The notes under the pieces are model-generated. The model was not told the origin of the DNA and did no database searches. It saw only the letters and a list, made by a program, of their open reading frames with translations. Shown here piece by piece: positions 22,693 to 32,636 of a DNA stretch of 64,000 nucleotides; positions within the stretch are counted from its first letter, which is position 1; the number at the start of each line of letters is the position of its first letter. Location: NCBI GenBank assembly GCA_947631235.1, contig CANRKO010000013.1, positions 1-64,000 of the forward strand, written 5' to 3'. The translations under genes were made by a program, and so were the position numbers. The stretch is from an uncultured Clostridia bacterium. Its GTDB lineage: Bacteria > Bacillota > Clostridia > UBA1381.

Positions 22693-22956
22693 TCATATTG
22701 GCACACTCTGTCTGTACAGAGTATCGGGGCAAATATCTATATCGTCATTCCAATATACACACATGCGATCCAGTTTTACTTGTTTAAAAAACCCGATATT
22801 TTTCAAAGGCTCATACATAGAATATTGAAATAACGGTTTGGCGTCAAATATTCGTTGCTCACCGTTATTAAACGTAAGTAATAGTTTGAAATCGTCCGTC
22901 GGAACAACAGAAGTGGCTCTCGGTCCCAATGGTGAGCCATAAATAATTTCATCCAT
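22693..22956 (-). CDS. DUF2442 protein (second copy)
   Basis: An 87-residue protein with DFKLLLTFNNGEQRIFDAKP and DDIDICPDTLYRQSV, the standard DUF2442 pattern ('l.l.f.nGe.r.fD.kp' and 'd.cpd.ly'). It is paralogous to the next gene upstream (22,994-23,260). DUF2442 proteins typically pair with DUF4160 proteins and are predicted to be toxin-antitoxin-like. A terminator follows. Confidence 0.85.
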   Translation of the reverse strand: MDEIIYGSPLGPRATSVVPTDDFKLLLTFNNGEQRIFDAKPLFQYSMYEPLKNIGFFKQVKLDRMCVYWNDDIDICPDTLYRQSVPI

Positions 22957-22993
22957 TCGAAACTCCCTATTTAAGCAATTCTTTGGCTATTAT

Positions 22994-23260
22994 TTACGCT
23001 ACCAGCACACTCTGCTCGTACAACGTATCCGGACAATAATCAATATCGTCCGCCCACATTATTGTTCCGTATTCTACTTTCATCGCCTTAAAGAAATCCC
23101 TGTCCTTCAACTTCGAAAATACCTCATACTTAAGCAAAGGTTTTGCGTCAAATTTTCTGCGTTCTCCGTTATCAAACGTGAGCGTTATTTCATAATTGTC
23201 ATTCGGAATCGCTTCTATTACGCGCGGACCGAGCGGTTCACCATAAACAAATTCATCCAT
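22994..23260 (-). CDS. DUF2442 protein (first copy)
   Basis: An 88-residue protein with YEITLTFDNGERRKFDAKPL and DDIDYCPDTLYEQSVL, about half identical to its neighbour. It lies 13 bases after the DUF4160 gene, in the usual arrangement. In this gene family the DUF2442 member is the presumed antitoxin or partner. Confidence 0.88.
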   Translation of the reverse strand: MDEFVYGEPLGPRVIEAIPNDNYEITLTFDNGERRKFDAKPLLKYEVFSKLKDRDFFKAMKVEYGTIMWADDIDYCPDTLYEQSVLVA

Positions 23261-23273
23261 AATATAAACCCTC

Positions 23274-23540
23274 CTATCTTAAAGGATCAATACCAAATGT
23301 TTCCTCGCTATTAACAGCTCTGTTCCAGTTCTCAACCAATTCGTCTTCATGCATAAGTGCCCACGCCTTCACAAAAGCCGATTGTTTTTTCGGGAACTTA
23401 CCCGAAATAATCTCTCCGTCAAGCCCGAATACTGCTTCCTCACCGCCGTAAAAAGCATGGAAATGCGGTCTTTTGTGCTGCCCGGTGTCACCCCAATTCA
23501 TTTTAATAAGTATTCCTAAAAATACACTCAACGTCGGCAT
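23274..23540 (-). CDS. DUF4160 protein
   Basis: An 88-residue protein starting MPTLSVFLGILIKMNWGDTG. The signature HKRPHFHAFYGGEEAVFGLD followed by GEIISGKFPKKQSAFVKAWA is the DUF4160 core. It is the first gene of a three-gene cassette with its own promoter and GAGGCG ribosome site. It is a predicted toxin-antitoxin-type partner of DUF2442; no biochemical role is known to me. Confidence 0.88.
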   Translation of the reverse strand: MPTLSVFLGILIKMNWGDTGQHKRPHFHAFYGGEEAVFGLDGEIISGKFPKKQSAFVKAWALMHEDELVENWNRAVNSEETFGIDPLR

Positions 23541-23567
23541 AATTATCGCCTCGCTTTCTTTATAATT

Positions 23568-23596
23568 ATTGTATCAGATTTTATTACGAATATCAA
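23568..23596 (-). promoter_or_regulatory. sigma-A promoter of the DUF4160/DUF2442 cassette
   Basis: Reading the minus strand, TTGATA (23,596-23,591) and TACAAT (23,573-23,568) are separated by 17 bases. The cassette can therefore be expressed independently of the early operon. Confidence 0.8.
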
Positions 23597-23686
23597 GTCT
23601 TTTCGAAAAAAGAAAGAGCCCTTGCTGTATAAATTTATTCATAGTAAATCGCTCTCCTTTCCATAATAGCCATTGTATTTTTCGCG

Positions 23687-24916
23687 TCACCACTTAGCAA
23701 ACCGCGCCTCGTTAAATTTCTTTTTCTCCCGAAGTGCGCGGCTTATTGCCAAATCGATTCCCGACCGCGATTTCATATGATAATAATATAAATCCTTGTA
23801 CGGCGTATTAAGCCGGTCTATTCGTCCGCTTGCCTGAACCATAACCTTATACGAATAGTTCTGCGAGTAAAATATAATTGTATCGGTCTTAATACAGTTC
23901 CACCCTTCGGCTCCAGCGTTATACTGAACAAGATAAACCCAACTTTTACTTTCGGGAACAGGCTGATGTTTATGCCCGTTCCATTCGGCTATCTCCACGT
24001 TATCGCCATAGCTCAGATTTTTGAGAATTTCCAATTCGTAATCAAAATTGTAAAATATAATTACTTTCGGATGCTTCTCAAACAGTTCAAGCAACGCCAC
24101 CTGCCGCGACTCGTCACTATTGACAATTTTACGGAGCGAATAGCAGTATTCTCCCGGTGACTCAATCGGCTTATTCTCCCATGGATTCCAGCGAGTACGA
24201 ATGATGTCTTTATACTTTGAAATATCATACCTTGTATATATGTCCTCGTGATGGGAAATAGTTTCTCTTTTGAAATCCATATTCACCAATATATTGTTAC
24301 GCAGCCGTATAAGCCGTCCGGTGTTCAAATATCTGTCAACCATAGGGAATTTGACGGTTTGTTTGTAAACCACGTGTTCGCGTATGAACTCGGTTTTGTT
24401 CTTGTAAAACCCGTTTGCAATAAACACCGGAATATAATCCATCCACGTATCTCCCGGAGTCGCTGAAAGCAGGATCCACTCGTTATTTTTGGCGATTTTC
24501 AGAAACGACTTAACCCAGACTCCGGAACCAACTACACGCTGTTCATCAAATATAAAGAATGCGTTCTTGACTTCGGCGTATTTTTTGATGTTATTCCACG
24601 AATCCACAACGACCGTGTTAGAATATAAGTTTGTTTCTTTATGGGTGGAAATAAGGAAGGGCGTAAGTTCGCCCTCCCATTCCAGCGTGTCCCTTTTCCG
24701 AGCGGTCGTTATAATATACAAATCCTGCGGGGGATCGCCCATAGGCAAATAACCGTCGTCTGCCACATAGTCAAGGTCTGCCCCGCCGTTTTTAAAAAAA
24801 TAATAAGCGAGCGCAGTCCGTGATTTTCCGCTTCCTACGCCGCCGCAAAGAATACATCCGTTTTTCATTCTTGACAGAGCATCGCTTTGATAATCGTATA
24901 ATTTTATTGCTGACAT
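23687..24916 (-). CDS. SF2 DNA helicase (DEAD/SNF2-like), phage
   Basis: A 409-residue protein starting MSAIKLYDYQSDALSRMKNG (GAGGTGGAAA in front). Walker A is CGGVGSGKSRTA, motif II is FIFDEQR, motif III is LLSATPGD, and motif VI is QASGRIDRLNT. This is the compact phage SF2 type, with an atypical DEQ in place of DEAD/DEAH. It likely acts in replication or recombination beside the polymerase cluster. Confidence 0.88.
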   Translation of the reverse strand: MSAIKLYDYQSDALSRMKNGCILCGGVGSGKSRTALAYYFFKNGGADLDYVADDGYLPMGDPPQDLYIITTARKRDTLEWEGELTPFLISTHKETNLYSNTVVVDSWNNIKKYAEVKNAFFIFDEQRVVGSGVWVKSFLKIAKNNEWILLSATPGDTWMDYIPVFIANGFYKNKTEFIREHVVYKQTVKFPMVDRYLNTGRLIRLRNNILVNMDFKRETISHHEDIYTRYDISKYKDIIRTRWNPWENKPIESPGEYCYSLRKIVNSDESRQVALLELFEKHPKVIIFYNFDYELEILKNLSYGDNVEIAEWNGHKHQPVPESKSWVYLVQYNAGAEGWNCIKTDTIIFYSQNYSYKVMVQASGRIDRLNTPYKDLYYYHMKSRSGIDLAISRALREKKKFNEARFAKW

Positions 24917-24924
24917 TTTCCACC

Positions 24925-25215
24925 TCAATATTCATAATATTCATCCTTAAATAAAATGGTTGTAACACTCCGGTCCCACTCTGTAATTATCCAGATTGTT
25001 TTTTCGCCTTTGGGGTATTTATATACTGCGAGTATTCGATTCCCATTTTTCAGTGCAATTTCATTTGTTCTCCTGTCGTCCTCGCAAGTATCACCCCAGT
25101 CGCAATTTTTATAGCGTTCAATCGATCTGTTTACAAATTCTGCGAAACTCAAATCGCTCCTTGCCAATTCGATCCCACGAGTAACAACTATACGATCTAA
25201 TTCGAATTTAGCCAT
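24925..25215 (-). CDS. conserved phage/plasmid protein, unknown function
   Basis: A 96-residue protein. The pattern IERYKNCDWGDTCEDDRRTN, then KTIWIITEWDRSVTTILF, occurs widely on mobile elements of Firmicutes, where it is sometimes annotated loosely as restriction-related. No catalytic residues are evident. It overlaps the methyltransferase-like gene by eight bases. Confidence 0.65.
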   Translation of the reverse strand: MAKFELDRIVVTRGIELARSDLSFAEFVNRSIERYKNCDWGDTCEDDRRTNEIALKNGNRILAVYKYPKGEKTIWIITEWDRSVTTILFKDEYYEY

Positions 25216-26122
25216 TTTCTTTTTCTCCTTTCGTCAATTCACCGATACTATGAAATATCCGCCTCATATGCCAAATCTTCGAGAAATACATCGGAGTAAA
25301 CCAATAGTTATCAGTCGAATCGCCGTCCGTAATAGGCTTACTCAGTGCGTCACCGACTTTGACATAACCGGCAACGCCCAAAAGAGAAATCTGAATATAG
25401 CACATCATTGCCGCGGTGAAATCTATATCTTGTCCGACAACAAGCAAATGATTCTGAAAATTCAGCTCACTATCTTTCAGCTGGTTCTTTACCTCGTTGA
25501 TTTCCGCAATAAGCATAACACCGGAGCCGCAGCATGGATCATGTACCGATATGTAACCATGCTCTTCTATTTCGCCCTCGAAATCATGAGTAACAGCCTT
25601 AGCCATAAATTCGGAAATATGATACGGAGTAAAGAATTGTCCATTACGCTTGTTACTAAACCCCAAATCCATAAAAATCGTACCAAGAAAATCCTGCTCC
25701 GGATTCTCTTCCAACGCCATAATAAGATGCGCTGCAAGCTCCGGAAACAGGATTTGCTCTTCTTTATTATACTTTTCGATAATGCTCAAATATAATTTTT
25801 CACGTTCATCATAATGAGTTTTATCCACGGAATTGGATATGGAACATGCAAGCATTGTGACAAAATCGTACCATACGCTCCAAGACTGATGATTATACGT
25901 CAGACTTTTGAATGTTTTTAAAAACTCTTTTTTATAGTCCGACGCCTTATTGCTCTTTTCAAGACGATTGTTAACGGCAGTTTTCTCCGGTTCTTTCGCT
26001 GGTTCTTTTGGAATTTCTCGCTTTGTATTTATATTCGATTGTAAATTACCGTTTGCGACCCGTTCTCTCGATTCGGTCTTATATTTTGCATTCCAATCGC
26101 GCACTTTTTTCCAAAAATTCAT
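25208..26122 (-). CDS. N6-adenine methyltransferase-like protein lacking motif IV
   Basis: A 304-residue protein. The N-terminal third is low-complexity and charged; the rest resembles HsdM-type methylases, with SNKRNGQFFTPYHISEFMAK, motif I HDPCCGSGVMLI (SAM binding), GQDID and KVGDAL. Where the catalytic (N/D)PP(Y/F) should follow, the sequence reads YWFTPMYFSKIW. It may be a non-catalytic SAM-binding or DNA-binding protein. It is co-transcribed with the helicase and the probable ssDNA-binding protein. Confidence 0.75.
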   Translation of the reverse strand: MNFWKKVRDWNAKYKTESRERVANGNLQSNINTKREIPKEPAKEPEKTAVNNRLEKSNKASDYKKEFLKTFKSLTYNHQSWSVWYDFVTMLACSISNSVDKTHYDEREKLYLSIIEKYNKEEQILFPELAAHLIMALEENPEQDFLGTIFMDLGFSNKRNGQFFTPYHISEFMAKAVTHDFEGEIEEHGYISVHDPCCGSGVMLIAEINEVKNQLKDSELNFQNHLLVVGQDIDFTAAMMCYIQISLLGVAGYVKVGDALSKPITDGDSTDNYWFTPMYFSKIWHMRRIFHSIGELTKGEKENG

Positions 26123-26143
26123 TCGTCAGCACACCTCCGATGT

Positions 26144-26623
26144 TTAAAATCCGAGGTCTTCGTCCGGACCTTCCAACTCGGCATACTTACCCGCAAGTTC
26201 ATCTTCCTCAATGGTCACGTAAAGGCTTTTTAAGTATGCCTTAATGCCTGTCTTGCCGTTTACTTCCCACGAATATGGGCGTATTGTCATGTCAACGCAG
26301 CGGATTTCAGCGTAGTCAAGCGATTCAACCGAATCCTCGTCGAGCAATGTCTGTCTTCCTCTGCCTGTAATCATAACGATTTTCGGCGGTCGCTTTGCAT
26401 AACTTACTGCCACTTGAATATAATGAGTCGGTTCTTCTCCATCGTCTCTGGGAGCCAGAACTCTTACATTCCAGCCGTCATCTATGAGCTGATTTGCCTT
26501 CTTTGGATCATCAATGACAACGCAGAAATTACGGTTTCCTTCGCGATTATATTGCGACGCTTTGCCCGCAAAATTCCTGAACATAATGCGGGCGTTTTCG
26601 ATTATTAAATTGTTAGTAGGCAT
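26144..26623 (-). CDS. probable phage ssDNA-binding protein
   Basis: A 159-residue protein starting [20 protein letters not shown]. It is beta-rich with an acidic C-terminus ([20 protein letters not shown]), as in ssDNA-binding proteins. It lies immediately downstream of the polymerase gene. The acidic tail and the location suggest the role; the OB fold is inferred. Confidence 0.5.
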   Translation of the reverse strand: MPTNNLIIENARIMFRNFAGKASQYNREGNRNFCVVIDDPKKANQLIDDGWNVRVLAPRDDGEEPTHYIQVAVSYAKRPPKIVMITGRGRQTLLDEDSVESLDYAEIRCVDMTIRPYSWEVNGKTGIKAYLKSLYVTIEEDELAGKYAELEGPDEDLGF

Positions 26624-26627
26624 AATT

Positions 26628-29600
26628 TTATTCTCCTTTTTCTTTACTGTTCAGCACAACACTTGAAATATCATGCCCGTGCTGACAGTCGGCATGAAAT
26701 TTATCTTCGTAATAATGAGGGCAATCAAAGCATGTCAAATACTTGTTGTCCCCACACGGCACTTTCGCCGCGTAGTCCTCTTTTACCTTGGGAATATAAG
26801 GATCGTTCGAAACAAACCATTCAATGTCGCCGTACTGTGAAATATCCATTACGGCATTGTCTACCATGTTATCGTAGTATGAACGGTCAATATCCGCCTC
26901 TTTCCCAAGAGTCTTGACCATTTCAGCTTCGAGCCATCTATACCCTTTTGTTCCGCCGGCGGCATAATACTTTCCGTCTTTTTCTCGCATAAGCAATCCG
27001 CCGCCGCATCCCGGCTTTATCGGACAAAACCTTCCGACTTTTCCGACAAATTTGTAGTCATGTTCGTCCTCATCCCGTAAGCCTTCGTTCATATCCAGAT
27101 ACAACGCCGTACTTACCGATTTCGTTTCACACATATCGTCAAATATAATTTCTTCGCGACTAAACAGCTTCTTAAATACATACGGAACCTGAAACTCAGT
27201 TCCTGTTGCCGTCCAGTCGCCGTCCTTATACTTTGCGATATATACGGCATCATTGACAAGGCATATACGGTCATATGTAGCCTCGTGTTCAAACGTATAT
27301 CCGTATCTCTTACCATAGGATATGACGAAGTCTATAATTTCCTGAGTCGCATCCGGAATCTTTATGGAATCGGTTTTAATATGTGCAACGGTATATCCTC
27401 GTTTTTGAACCTCGTGTTTAAGATTTATCATAAACAGCGCGCCGCGTTTAGCAACAATATTGTCTATATTCCGGCTATCTCTGAACGGATTATCAAAGCT
27501 TGCCGAAGTTAAACCGTATACCGAATTTATAGCGATTTTCAGTGCCTGTGCCAAATCTTTAGCCGTACCTTCATCGGTTAGATATTTCGCAAGTTTCCCA
27601 CCGAGCATTTTCTTTGCCTTATTGAATTCTTTATGCTTGATAGCGATACGAGCGTCTAAAATATCTTTGAATCGTTGTGTATACTCATCGCCGAATAAAT
27701 TTTCTGCGACTATGCTTGACGGATGCATGGATGCTATATCGAGCAGAGCAACATTACCGTACATACCCGGTTCGGCATAAACATAACCGCCTTCGCCGAC
27801 TTCTTCACCGCGGTAAATGGACTTTCCATGGTCGTAAACATAACCGGGAAAATAAGGCAAGAAACTTCCCGCCTCGCCATGGGTTTTTGTCATCATATCG
27901 GGGCATAACTCCGATAATACGGAATACTCATGCTCATCCAAGTCGTGTACAGGCTCAGCAAGATTGCGATAGTTAAACTGACTTTGCGGGTTTTTATTTC
28001 TCCCGAATATAATTCTCATAGTCAGTGAATTTGTGGTATCGTTCACAGTCATGCCCGCTACATCCGCCAGAATTTGTCTTGCGAGAAAATCGGACTTACG
28101 AGCATTGAATACGGCTTCGGTTGCGATTACATCATTATCGCAATATTCGGCGACTTTTATCCACATTTTTTCGGGTACAGGCTTATCCCAAGGAAGACCG
28201 AGCTCCTGATGATGTATTCCGAGCTCAATCTCGAATTTCTTCAAAGACTGTTTCTTGCTCGAAAAGTCGTAAACATCCGTATACGATACGTTATACGCCT
28301 CTCCGAAGAAACAATTTGTACTGCCGGATATGATTCTCTGAGACAGCCTGAATAACTGTTCGTTGTCGTACCCCATCATCCTTGCATACAAAATATGATT
28401 GTCATATCGACGACAGTTGAATCCGACCAGTTTAAATCTCATCAGATTTTCTATCTCTTCCGGTGTCGGATTAATCATACGGACTACCTTCTTACCTTCA
28501 CCTGCCGATTTCCAGTTCACAAGGAACAAGTTCGGAAACACCTCAACGTCGTAAAATATCAACTCCGAATCGTCTCCCGAAGATACTTCCGAAATCTCTT
28601 CCGATTTGAATTTCATTTTATTTACAAGCTTAATGCAATAATCCGATTTATTTGTGCTGTTTGCTGCAAACGACAAAACAGCGTTCCTCATATCGGTCAC
28701 ATCATAATGCAAATCACTTGCATACGCATCCTCAAGTCCCTTAAATATAAAATCCACGCTTGGCTTGGTAAAAGCGTGGTATCCTTTATTCAAGTTCTTT
28801 TTTATGAAAGTCCTGAGAGCTTTTTCACTCTTTATGCCCTCAAAATTCACCATTTTATCTTCTCCTTTCAACGGCAATCCGGAACTTATCTCGGCAACAG
28901 CCAGATTATTACATTTCGTCAGTTTACGCCTTAACGAACTGTCTCCGACCGCGACCTTGATTTCAATATGCTCATCATATATCCGCTTGAGCTTAACCGG
29001 ATCGCCGGTATAAATATAATGCAGATGTATACCTGCACCGCTTTTACTGAGCTCTGCATATGTAGCCGGAAATTTTTCGGCAGCTTTGCGATTGAGTTCA
29101 AAGTTTTTCTCTCCGTTTTCATCGGGAATATCAAAGTCAATCACTATGTGATTTTTCGGAACCTTGACATAATGAAGTTTGGTCGTGTCCAAATCCGATA
29201 ACTTTGTATCAACATTGCTCCACTTTTTTATCGGACGTTCCTTGTCGGACGCATACTGAGCCGGGCAATCGGCACACGCTTTGTCAAACTCCGAACTGCT
29301 ACAATCAAAGCTAAGCCAAGATTTTTCCGGTTCTTCCGGCACAATATTCGTGTTTGAACCGTCAAATTTGTCCGCTCTGAAACCAATATAATAGCTCCGA
29401 ACACGAGTTCCGTCGTCAAGGTTAAACCTTTCCTTATACTCATAAAAATAATTCTTCAGCTCTTCCTTGAACAAACGCTTTGAATACGGATAATTGACCT
29501 TCGCTTCTTCGTTATACTCGTTATACATCGCCCATGCCGCCTTTAGCGAAACTCCGTTATTCTTTTTGAATACATGATACGAGTCGACCACGAAGTTGTA

Positions 29601-30659
29601 GAAATCATTTGACGCGCCAAGCATTGCCACCGGAATATAATCATTATAGAAGTCCGGATCATCGTAATATACCTCGCCGCAATGATAAGCAATAGCCCCC
29701 AATTCAAAGTCAATCTGCTTAATGAGCGAATTGTATTCTTTGAAACTTAGTTTATTTCCGGTAGGAGATACGTCTATCAATCGACGTATCAATCCCGATT
29801 TCGCGTCCGTAATCTTGACAGGCTTATTCGTACCTACGAACAGGAAACATTTGAATTGATTTGAATATGTCGATTTGAACTTCTCATTAACGGTCATAAT
29901 TTCATGAGAAACCAAGCTGTTTAATCGAGTATTGTCTTCTATTCTCGACAAATCTCCATCATGCTGAATTGCCACAAGCGGATTGTTACGGAAAGACTCC
30001 AGTGCGAACGCATTATTCGATGAGCCGAGGTCTTTTGCGCTGAATACCGTATGATACCCGTCAAATAGTTTCATAATGATGTTCAGCACCGTAGATTTAC
30101 CCGTTCCGTGCGAACCGTAAAGAACCATAAATTTCTGGATTTTCTTCGAATCACCGTTCACGATACTTCCTATAGCCCATTCGATTTTATGTCGCTCTTC
30201 CGGAGAATATAATACGGACATAAGTCTGTCATAAGCATCCGTCTTACCCGGTTCAAGCGGATAAGAGAGCTTTTTACTCGCATAGTCTTGCTTACTTGTT
30301 TCCATATTGGAAAATATAATTTTCTCGTCCAGCATGTGAAAACAATCCCGCATTTGCTTTTGACAATACTTATGCCATCGATCTATCATTCCCGACTCCG
30401 CATCCCACATGTGCAGAACTCTGTAACCACTGTCAAAGCGTCGACCATTTTCGTCAGCATATTTGTCGAGTTCACGGTCTATAAGACGCAGCGCCTCCTG
30501 CTCATCGGTCGACCATAATTTGTATTCTTCAATCCATACCGCATAAAAATCTCCGCCTCTTATCATAAGATCGGCACTCTTTTTTATAATGAATTTCGGA
30601 TATATCTCTATTACTCCGTGCTTAGCCGCACGTGTTGCAATCATTAGAAAGTCAAGCAT
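26628..30659 (-). CDS. helicase-primase-DNA polymerase fusion (SF3 + PrimPol + PolB)
   Basis: The 1,343-residue protein starts at [16 protein letters not shown] (AAAGGAGAG upstream). SF3/D5-type helicase: Walker [10 protein letters not shown] 182-190, with a FVGTNKP sensor near 274. Archaeo-eukaryotic primase-like core: VIDFD 506-510 and [11 protein letters not shown] 538-548. PolB with proofreading: exo I FYDVEV 702-707, exo [12 protein letters not shown] 745-754, exo III YCDND 839-843, motif [12 protein letters not shown] 972-982, motif [10 protein letters not shown] 1041-1049, motif C HIKTDSI 1093-1099. Motif C has Lys where Asp is usual, but keeps the catalytic Asp 1097. A Cys-rich stretch ([17 protein letters not shown]) lies near the C-terminus. 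It probably supplies most replisome activities in one chain. Confidence 0.9.
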   Translation of the reverse strand: MLDFLMIATRAAKHGVIEIYPKFIIKKSADLMIRGGDFYAVWIEEYKLWSTDEQEALRLIDRELDKYADENGRRFDSGYRVLHMWDAESGMIDRWHKYCQKQMRDCFHMLDEKIIFSNMETSKQDYASKKLSYPLEPGKTDAYDRLMSVLYSPEERHKIEWAIGSIVNGDSKKIQKFMVLYGSHGTGKSTVLNIIMKLFDGYHTVFSAKDLGSSNNAFALESFRNNPLVAIQHDGDLSRIEDNTRLNSLVSHEIMTVNEKFKSTYSNQFKCFLFVGTNKPVKITDAKSGLIRRLIDVSPTGNKLSFKEYNSLIKQIDFELGAIAYHCGEVYYDDPDFYNDYIPVAMLGASNDFYNFVVDSYHVFKKNNGVSLKAAWAMYNEYNEEAKVNYPYSKRLFKEELKNYFYEYKERFNLDDGTRVRSYYIGFRADKFDGSNTNIVPEEPEKSWLSFDCSSSEFDKACADCPAQYASDKERPIKKWSNVDTKLSDLDTTKLHYVKVPKNHIVIDFDIPDENGEKNFELNRKAAEKFPATYAELSKSGAGIHLHYIYTGDPVKLKRIYDEHIEIKVAVGDSSLRRKLTKCNNLAVAEISSGLPLKGEDKMVNFEGIKSEKALRTFIKKNLNKGYHAFTKPSVDFIFKGLEDAYASDLHYDVTDMRNAVLSFAANSTNKSDYCIKLVNKMKFKSEEISEVSSGDDSELIFYDVEVFPNLFLVNWKSAGEGKKVVRMINPTPEEIENLMRFKLVGFNCRRYDNHILYARMMGYDNEQLFRLSQRIISGSTNCFFGEAYNVSYTDVYDFSSKKQSLKKFEIELGIHHQELGLPWDKPVPEKMWIKVAEYCDNDVIATEAVFNARKSDFLARQILADVAGMTVNDTTNSLTMRIIFGRNKNPQSQFNYRNLAEPVHDLDEHEYSVLSELCPDMMTKTHGEAGSFLPYFPGYVYDHGKSIYRGEEVGEGGYVYAEPGMYGNVALLDIASMHPSSIVAENLFGDEYTQRFKDILDARIAIKHKEFNKAKKMLGGKLAKYLTDEGTAKDLAQALKIAINSVYGLTSASFDNPFRDSRNIDNIVAKRGALFMINLKHEVQKRGYTVAHIKTDSIKIPDATQEIIDFVISYGKRYGYTFEHEATYDRICLVNDAVYIAKYKDGDWTATGTEFQVPYVFKKLFSREEIIFDDMCETKSVSTALYLDMNEGLRDEDEHDYKFVGKVGRFCPIKPGCGGGLLMREKDGKYYAAGGTKGYRWLEAEMVKTLGKEADIDRSYYDNMVDNAVMDISQYGDIEWFVSNDPYIPKVKEDYAAKVPCGDNKYLTCFDCPHYYEDKFHADCQHGHDISSVVLNSKEKGE

Positions 30660-30681
30660 TACATTATTAACTCTCCTTTCC

Positions 30682-31236
30682 TTAAGATATAAGACACGTA
30701 TCAAAGTACCACATCGCCTGATACCAGATTTCAGCCGAACGCATATCTTTATCGATTCCCGGTATGCAGAAAAGTCCGCCCTTTCCGTTTCGTGCATATT
30801 TACGGTTTAAAAATTTGTCTACGATAATTGCTACTTGCTTTTCGTCATACCACTCATCGTCATAATAGTTCAAACCGAGATTGCTTATCATACTCCAGAA
30901 CCAACCGCTCGTTCTATCACCGATTTCCGGGTCATCCGCAATATCCTCTTCGCACCTGATAGCGAGCGCGATTATCATTTCTAATACGCTGCATGGTCTG
31001 TTATCTAAATATGCTGCCGCGAGCCGAGAGTCGACACCTTGCTCGTATGCAAAACGATAACGTAAATCAATCCCATCTTCTGCTCGGTTGCTGTCCATGT
31101 CCAGAATATAATTGAAATCAACACCGTGAAGGTGCGTGAACAGCTTTTTATAAGACTTCACCTGTTTCAAAGCATTGCGGATTACTTTGTCGTACATCCA
31201 TTCAAAATATCTGTTATTCAGTTCATATCGTGTCAT
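30682..31236 (-). CDS. conserved phage protein, unknown function
   Basis: A 184-residue protein, aromatic and acidic, with WSMISNLGLNYYDDEWYDEK and FLNRKYARNGKGGLFCIPGI. It is co-transcribed just ahead of the polymerase fusion, so a replication role is plausible. I do not recognise a domain. Confidence 0.6.
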   Translation of the reverse strand: MTRYELNNRYFEWMYDKVIRNALKQVKSYKKLFTHLHGVDFNYILDMDSNRAEDGIDLRYRFAYEQGVDSRLAAAYLDNRPCSVLEMIIALAIRCEEDIADDPEIGDRTSGWFWSMISNLGLNYYDDEWYDEKQVAIIVDKFLNRKYARNGKGGLFCIPGIDKDMRSAEIWYQAMWYFDTCLIS

Positions 31237-31811
31237 ACTACCTTATTCCGCAGATAAGGATTTTCGTCGAGTATTTGCGAATACGGTCGTTCGTCGCGTA
31301 AAATTTCGTAATCAACTTTACGCCAATCGTCTCTCACATATACTGAATCGTCGTCATATTCTCCGAAATGATTAAGCGAGTCCTCGCCGATTGTGTTTTC
31401 GATGTCATCTATCGGTTCGTCGTTTTCATCGGCAAGAACTCCGTCGCTGTAATAGGTCAGAGTAATAGCCTCATAACCGTCTTCAGCTTTTTCGTCGAAT
31501 TCTTCCGGAGATATTATATACGGTCCTACTGCGGGCTTTTCCTCCTTTTCCTCAATTTCTTCATCATCGGTACCGCCGGCATACCCGAGTTTTTCCGCAA
31601 TTTCACTCATGTCATGCCCGTCTTCGGTCATTTTCCTTATTTCATCAACTTTTGCATCGCGCTCATGCCTTTTGGAAAATGTTTCTTTTACAGAATCGAT
31701 TTCCTCTTGAGCAATGCGGGCATACTTATCTTTCATTATTCGTATCGATACCGCAGAGCCTGCAAGCGCGCCGACAATAAAAGCGATTATGTAGCCTGTT
31801 TTATTCTTCAT
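31233..31811 (-). CDS. membrane-anchored phage protein with acidic domain
   Basis: A 192-residue protein. The N-terminal membrane anchor MKNKTGYIIAFIVGALAGSA is followed by a charged coiled coil (KETFSKRHERDAKVDEIRKM), a short helical motif (GHDMSEIAEKLGYAG) and a Glu/Asp-rich region. The C-terminal ISPEEFDEKAEDGYEAITLT and SLNHFGEYDDDSVYVRDD form a conserved phage segment. The polar part would face the cytoplasm. It overlaps the next gene by four bases. Function unknown. Confidence 0.65.
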   Translation of the reverse strand: MKNKTGYIIAFIVGALAGSAVSIRIMKDKYARIAQEEIDSVKETFSKRHERDAKVDEIRKMTEDGHDMSEIAEKLGYAGGTDDEEIEEKEEKPAVGPYIISPEEFDEKAEDGYEAITLTYYSDGVLADENDEPIDDIENTIGEDSLNHFGEYDDDSVYVRDDWRKVDYEILRDERPYSQILDENPYLRNKVV

Positions 31812-31965
31812 TCTTATTTTCCTCCGTCCTTAATGTCATAGCGGTAAGAGCAAGTCCGCCGAAAAGCATTGATACGCTCAATAATATACCGCCTACAATA
31901 TGTCGCTTTCTTTTGGTATCCAGAGTAAAATCCAGTATGGCTATTAAACTTTCAAATCCTTCCAT
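31801..31965 (-). CDS. 54-aa membrane microprotein
   Basis: An ATG at 31,965 after AGGAGTAAATAAAG opens MEGFESLIAILDFTLDTKRK; a single membrane helix (HIVGGILLSVSMLFGGLALT) and a charged tail (RTEENKNEE) follow. It overlaps the start of the next gene by 11 bases. It is one of several one-helix proteins in this operon. Confidence 0.55.
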   Translation of the reverse strand: MEGFESLIAILDFTLDTKRKRHIVGGILLSVSMLFGGLALTAMTLRTEENKNEE

Positions 31966-31967
31966 CT

Positions 31968-32069
31968 TTATTTACTCCTTTTCCCTGTAATAACGGCAAG
32001 TCCTGTAACAAAACAGATTCCCGACATTGCCGCGAATGCGTAAGAGAGAAATGCTAATCCGTGTGTCAT
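31968..32069 (-). CDS. 33-aa membrane microprotein
   Basis: GAAAGGAGTGTTTAAA precedes MTHGLAFLSYAFAAMSGICF, then VTGLAVITGKRSK: essentially one membrane helix with a basic end. Its stop lies three bases before the next start, in a tight series of membrane proteins. Confidence 0.5.
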   Translation of the reverse strand: MTHGLAFLSYAFAAMSGICFVTGLAVITGKRSK

Positions 32070-32083
32070 TTTAAACACTCCTT

Positions 32084-32617
32084 TCAAAAATCAAAATTTA
32101 TTTGTTCGATGTTTGCAATTTTACCGTTAAGCGGCATATAAGTGTTGGCGCTTCCGAACAATTTGACCGTTGAGTCAAGTTTATCGGTATTGACGATAAA
32201 TTCCACAATGTCGTCATTATAAGCGTACTGATGCGTTGAATTTGTATCGCAGTCACTTTTTTGATCGCATAAAACGCCGTAAAAGACATTTCCAGTGTCT
32301 GTTGTAATGCGATATTTTGTTCCGATTTCTGTGCCATAATAACTTCCGAGCGCGATCATGTAATAATCATCGGAAATACCCAAATCACGCTCTCCGTTCG
32401 CGCGCATGAAACCGTCTCCGTCGCTCCAGCCCCATGTATGAATATACTTGTACTGAGGGCTTGCGGTATTGGTCACGGTTCTATAGTCCATGTATGTTTT
32501 AAACGAACTGTCCATTCGGGGAACTCCCAACGGATTGTATGTAACGTTCACGGCTTGAGCCGAAAGTCCCGCCGAAAATATAATAGCCGCAACCGCGGCT
32601 GAAAGTATCTTTTTCAT
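32084..32617 (-). CDS. secreted phage protein
   Basis: A 177-residue protein with a clear signal peptide (MKKILSAAVAAIIFSAGLSA, cleavage near QA). The mature part has DYYMIALGSYYGTEIGTKYR, then YRITTDTGNVFYGVLCDQKS and SDCDTNSTHQYAYNDDIVEF, a small beta domain with two close cysteines, known to me from Firmicutes phages but without a function. It would be exported by the cell. Confidence 0.65.
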   Translation of the reverse strand: MKKILSAAVAAIIFSAGLSAQAVNVTYNPLGVPRMDSSFKTYMDYRTVTNTASPQYKYIHTWGWSDGDGFMRANGERDLGISDDYYMIALGSYYGTEIGTKYRITTDTGNVFYGVLCDQKSDCDTNSTHQYAYNDDIVEFIVNTDKLDSTVKLFGSANTYMPLNGKIANIEQINFDF

Positions 32618-32636
32618 TTCTTTTGTTTCTCCCTTC

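Noticed and set aside
23611-23640. aaagaaagagcccttgctgt as a terminator
   Set aside because: It resembles the start of other phage terminators (agcccttg...) but lacks the pairing second arm.
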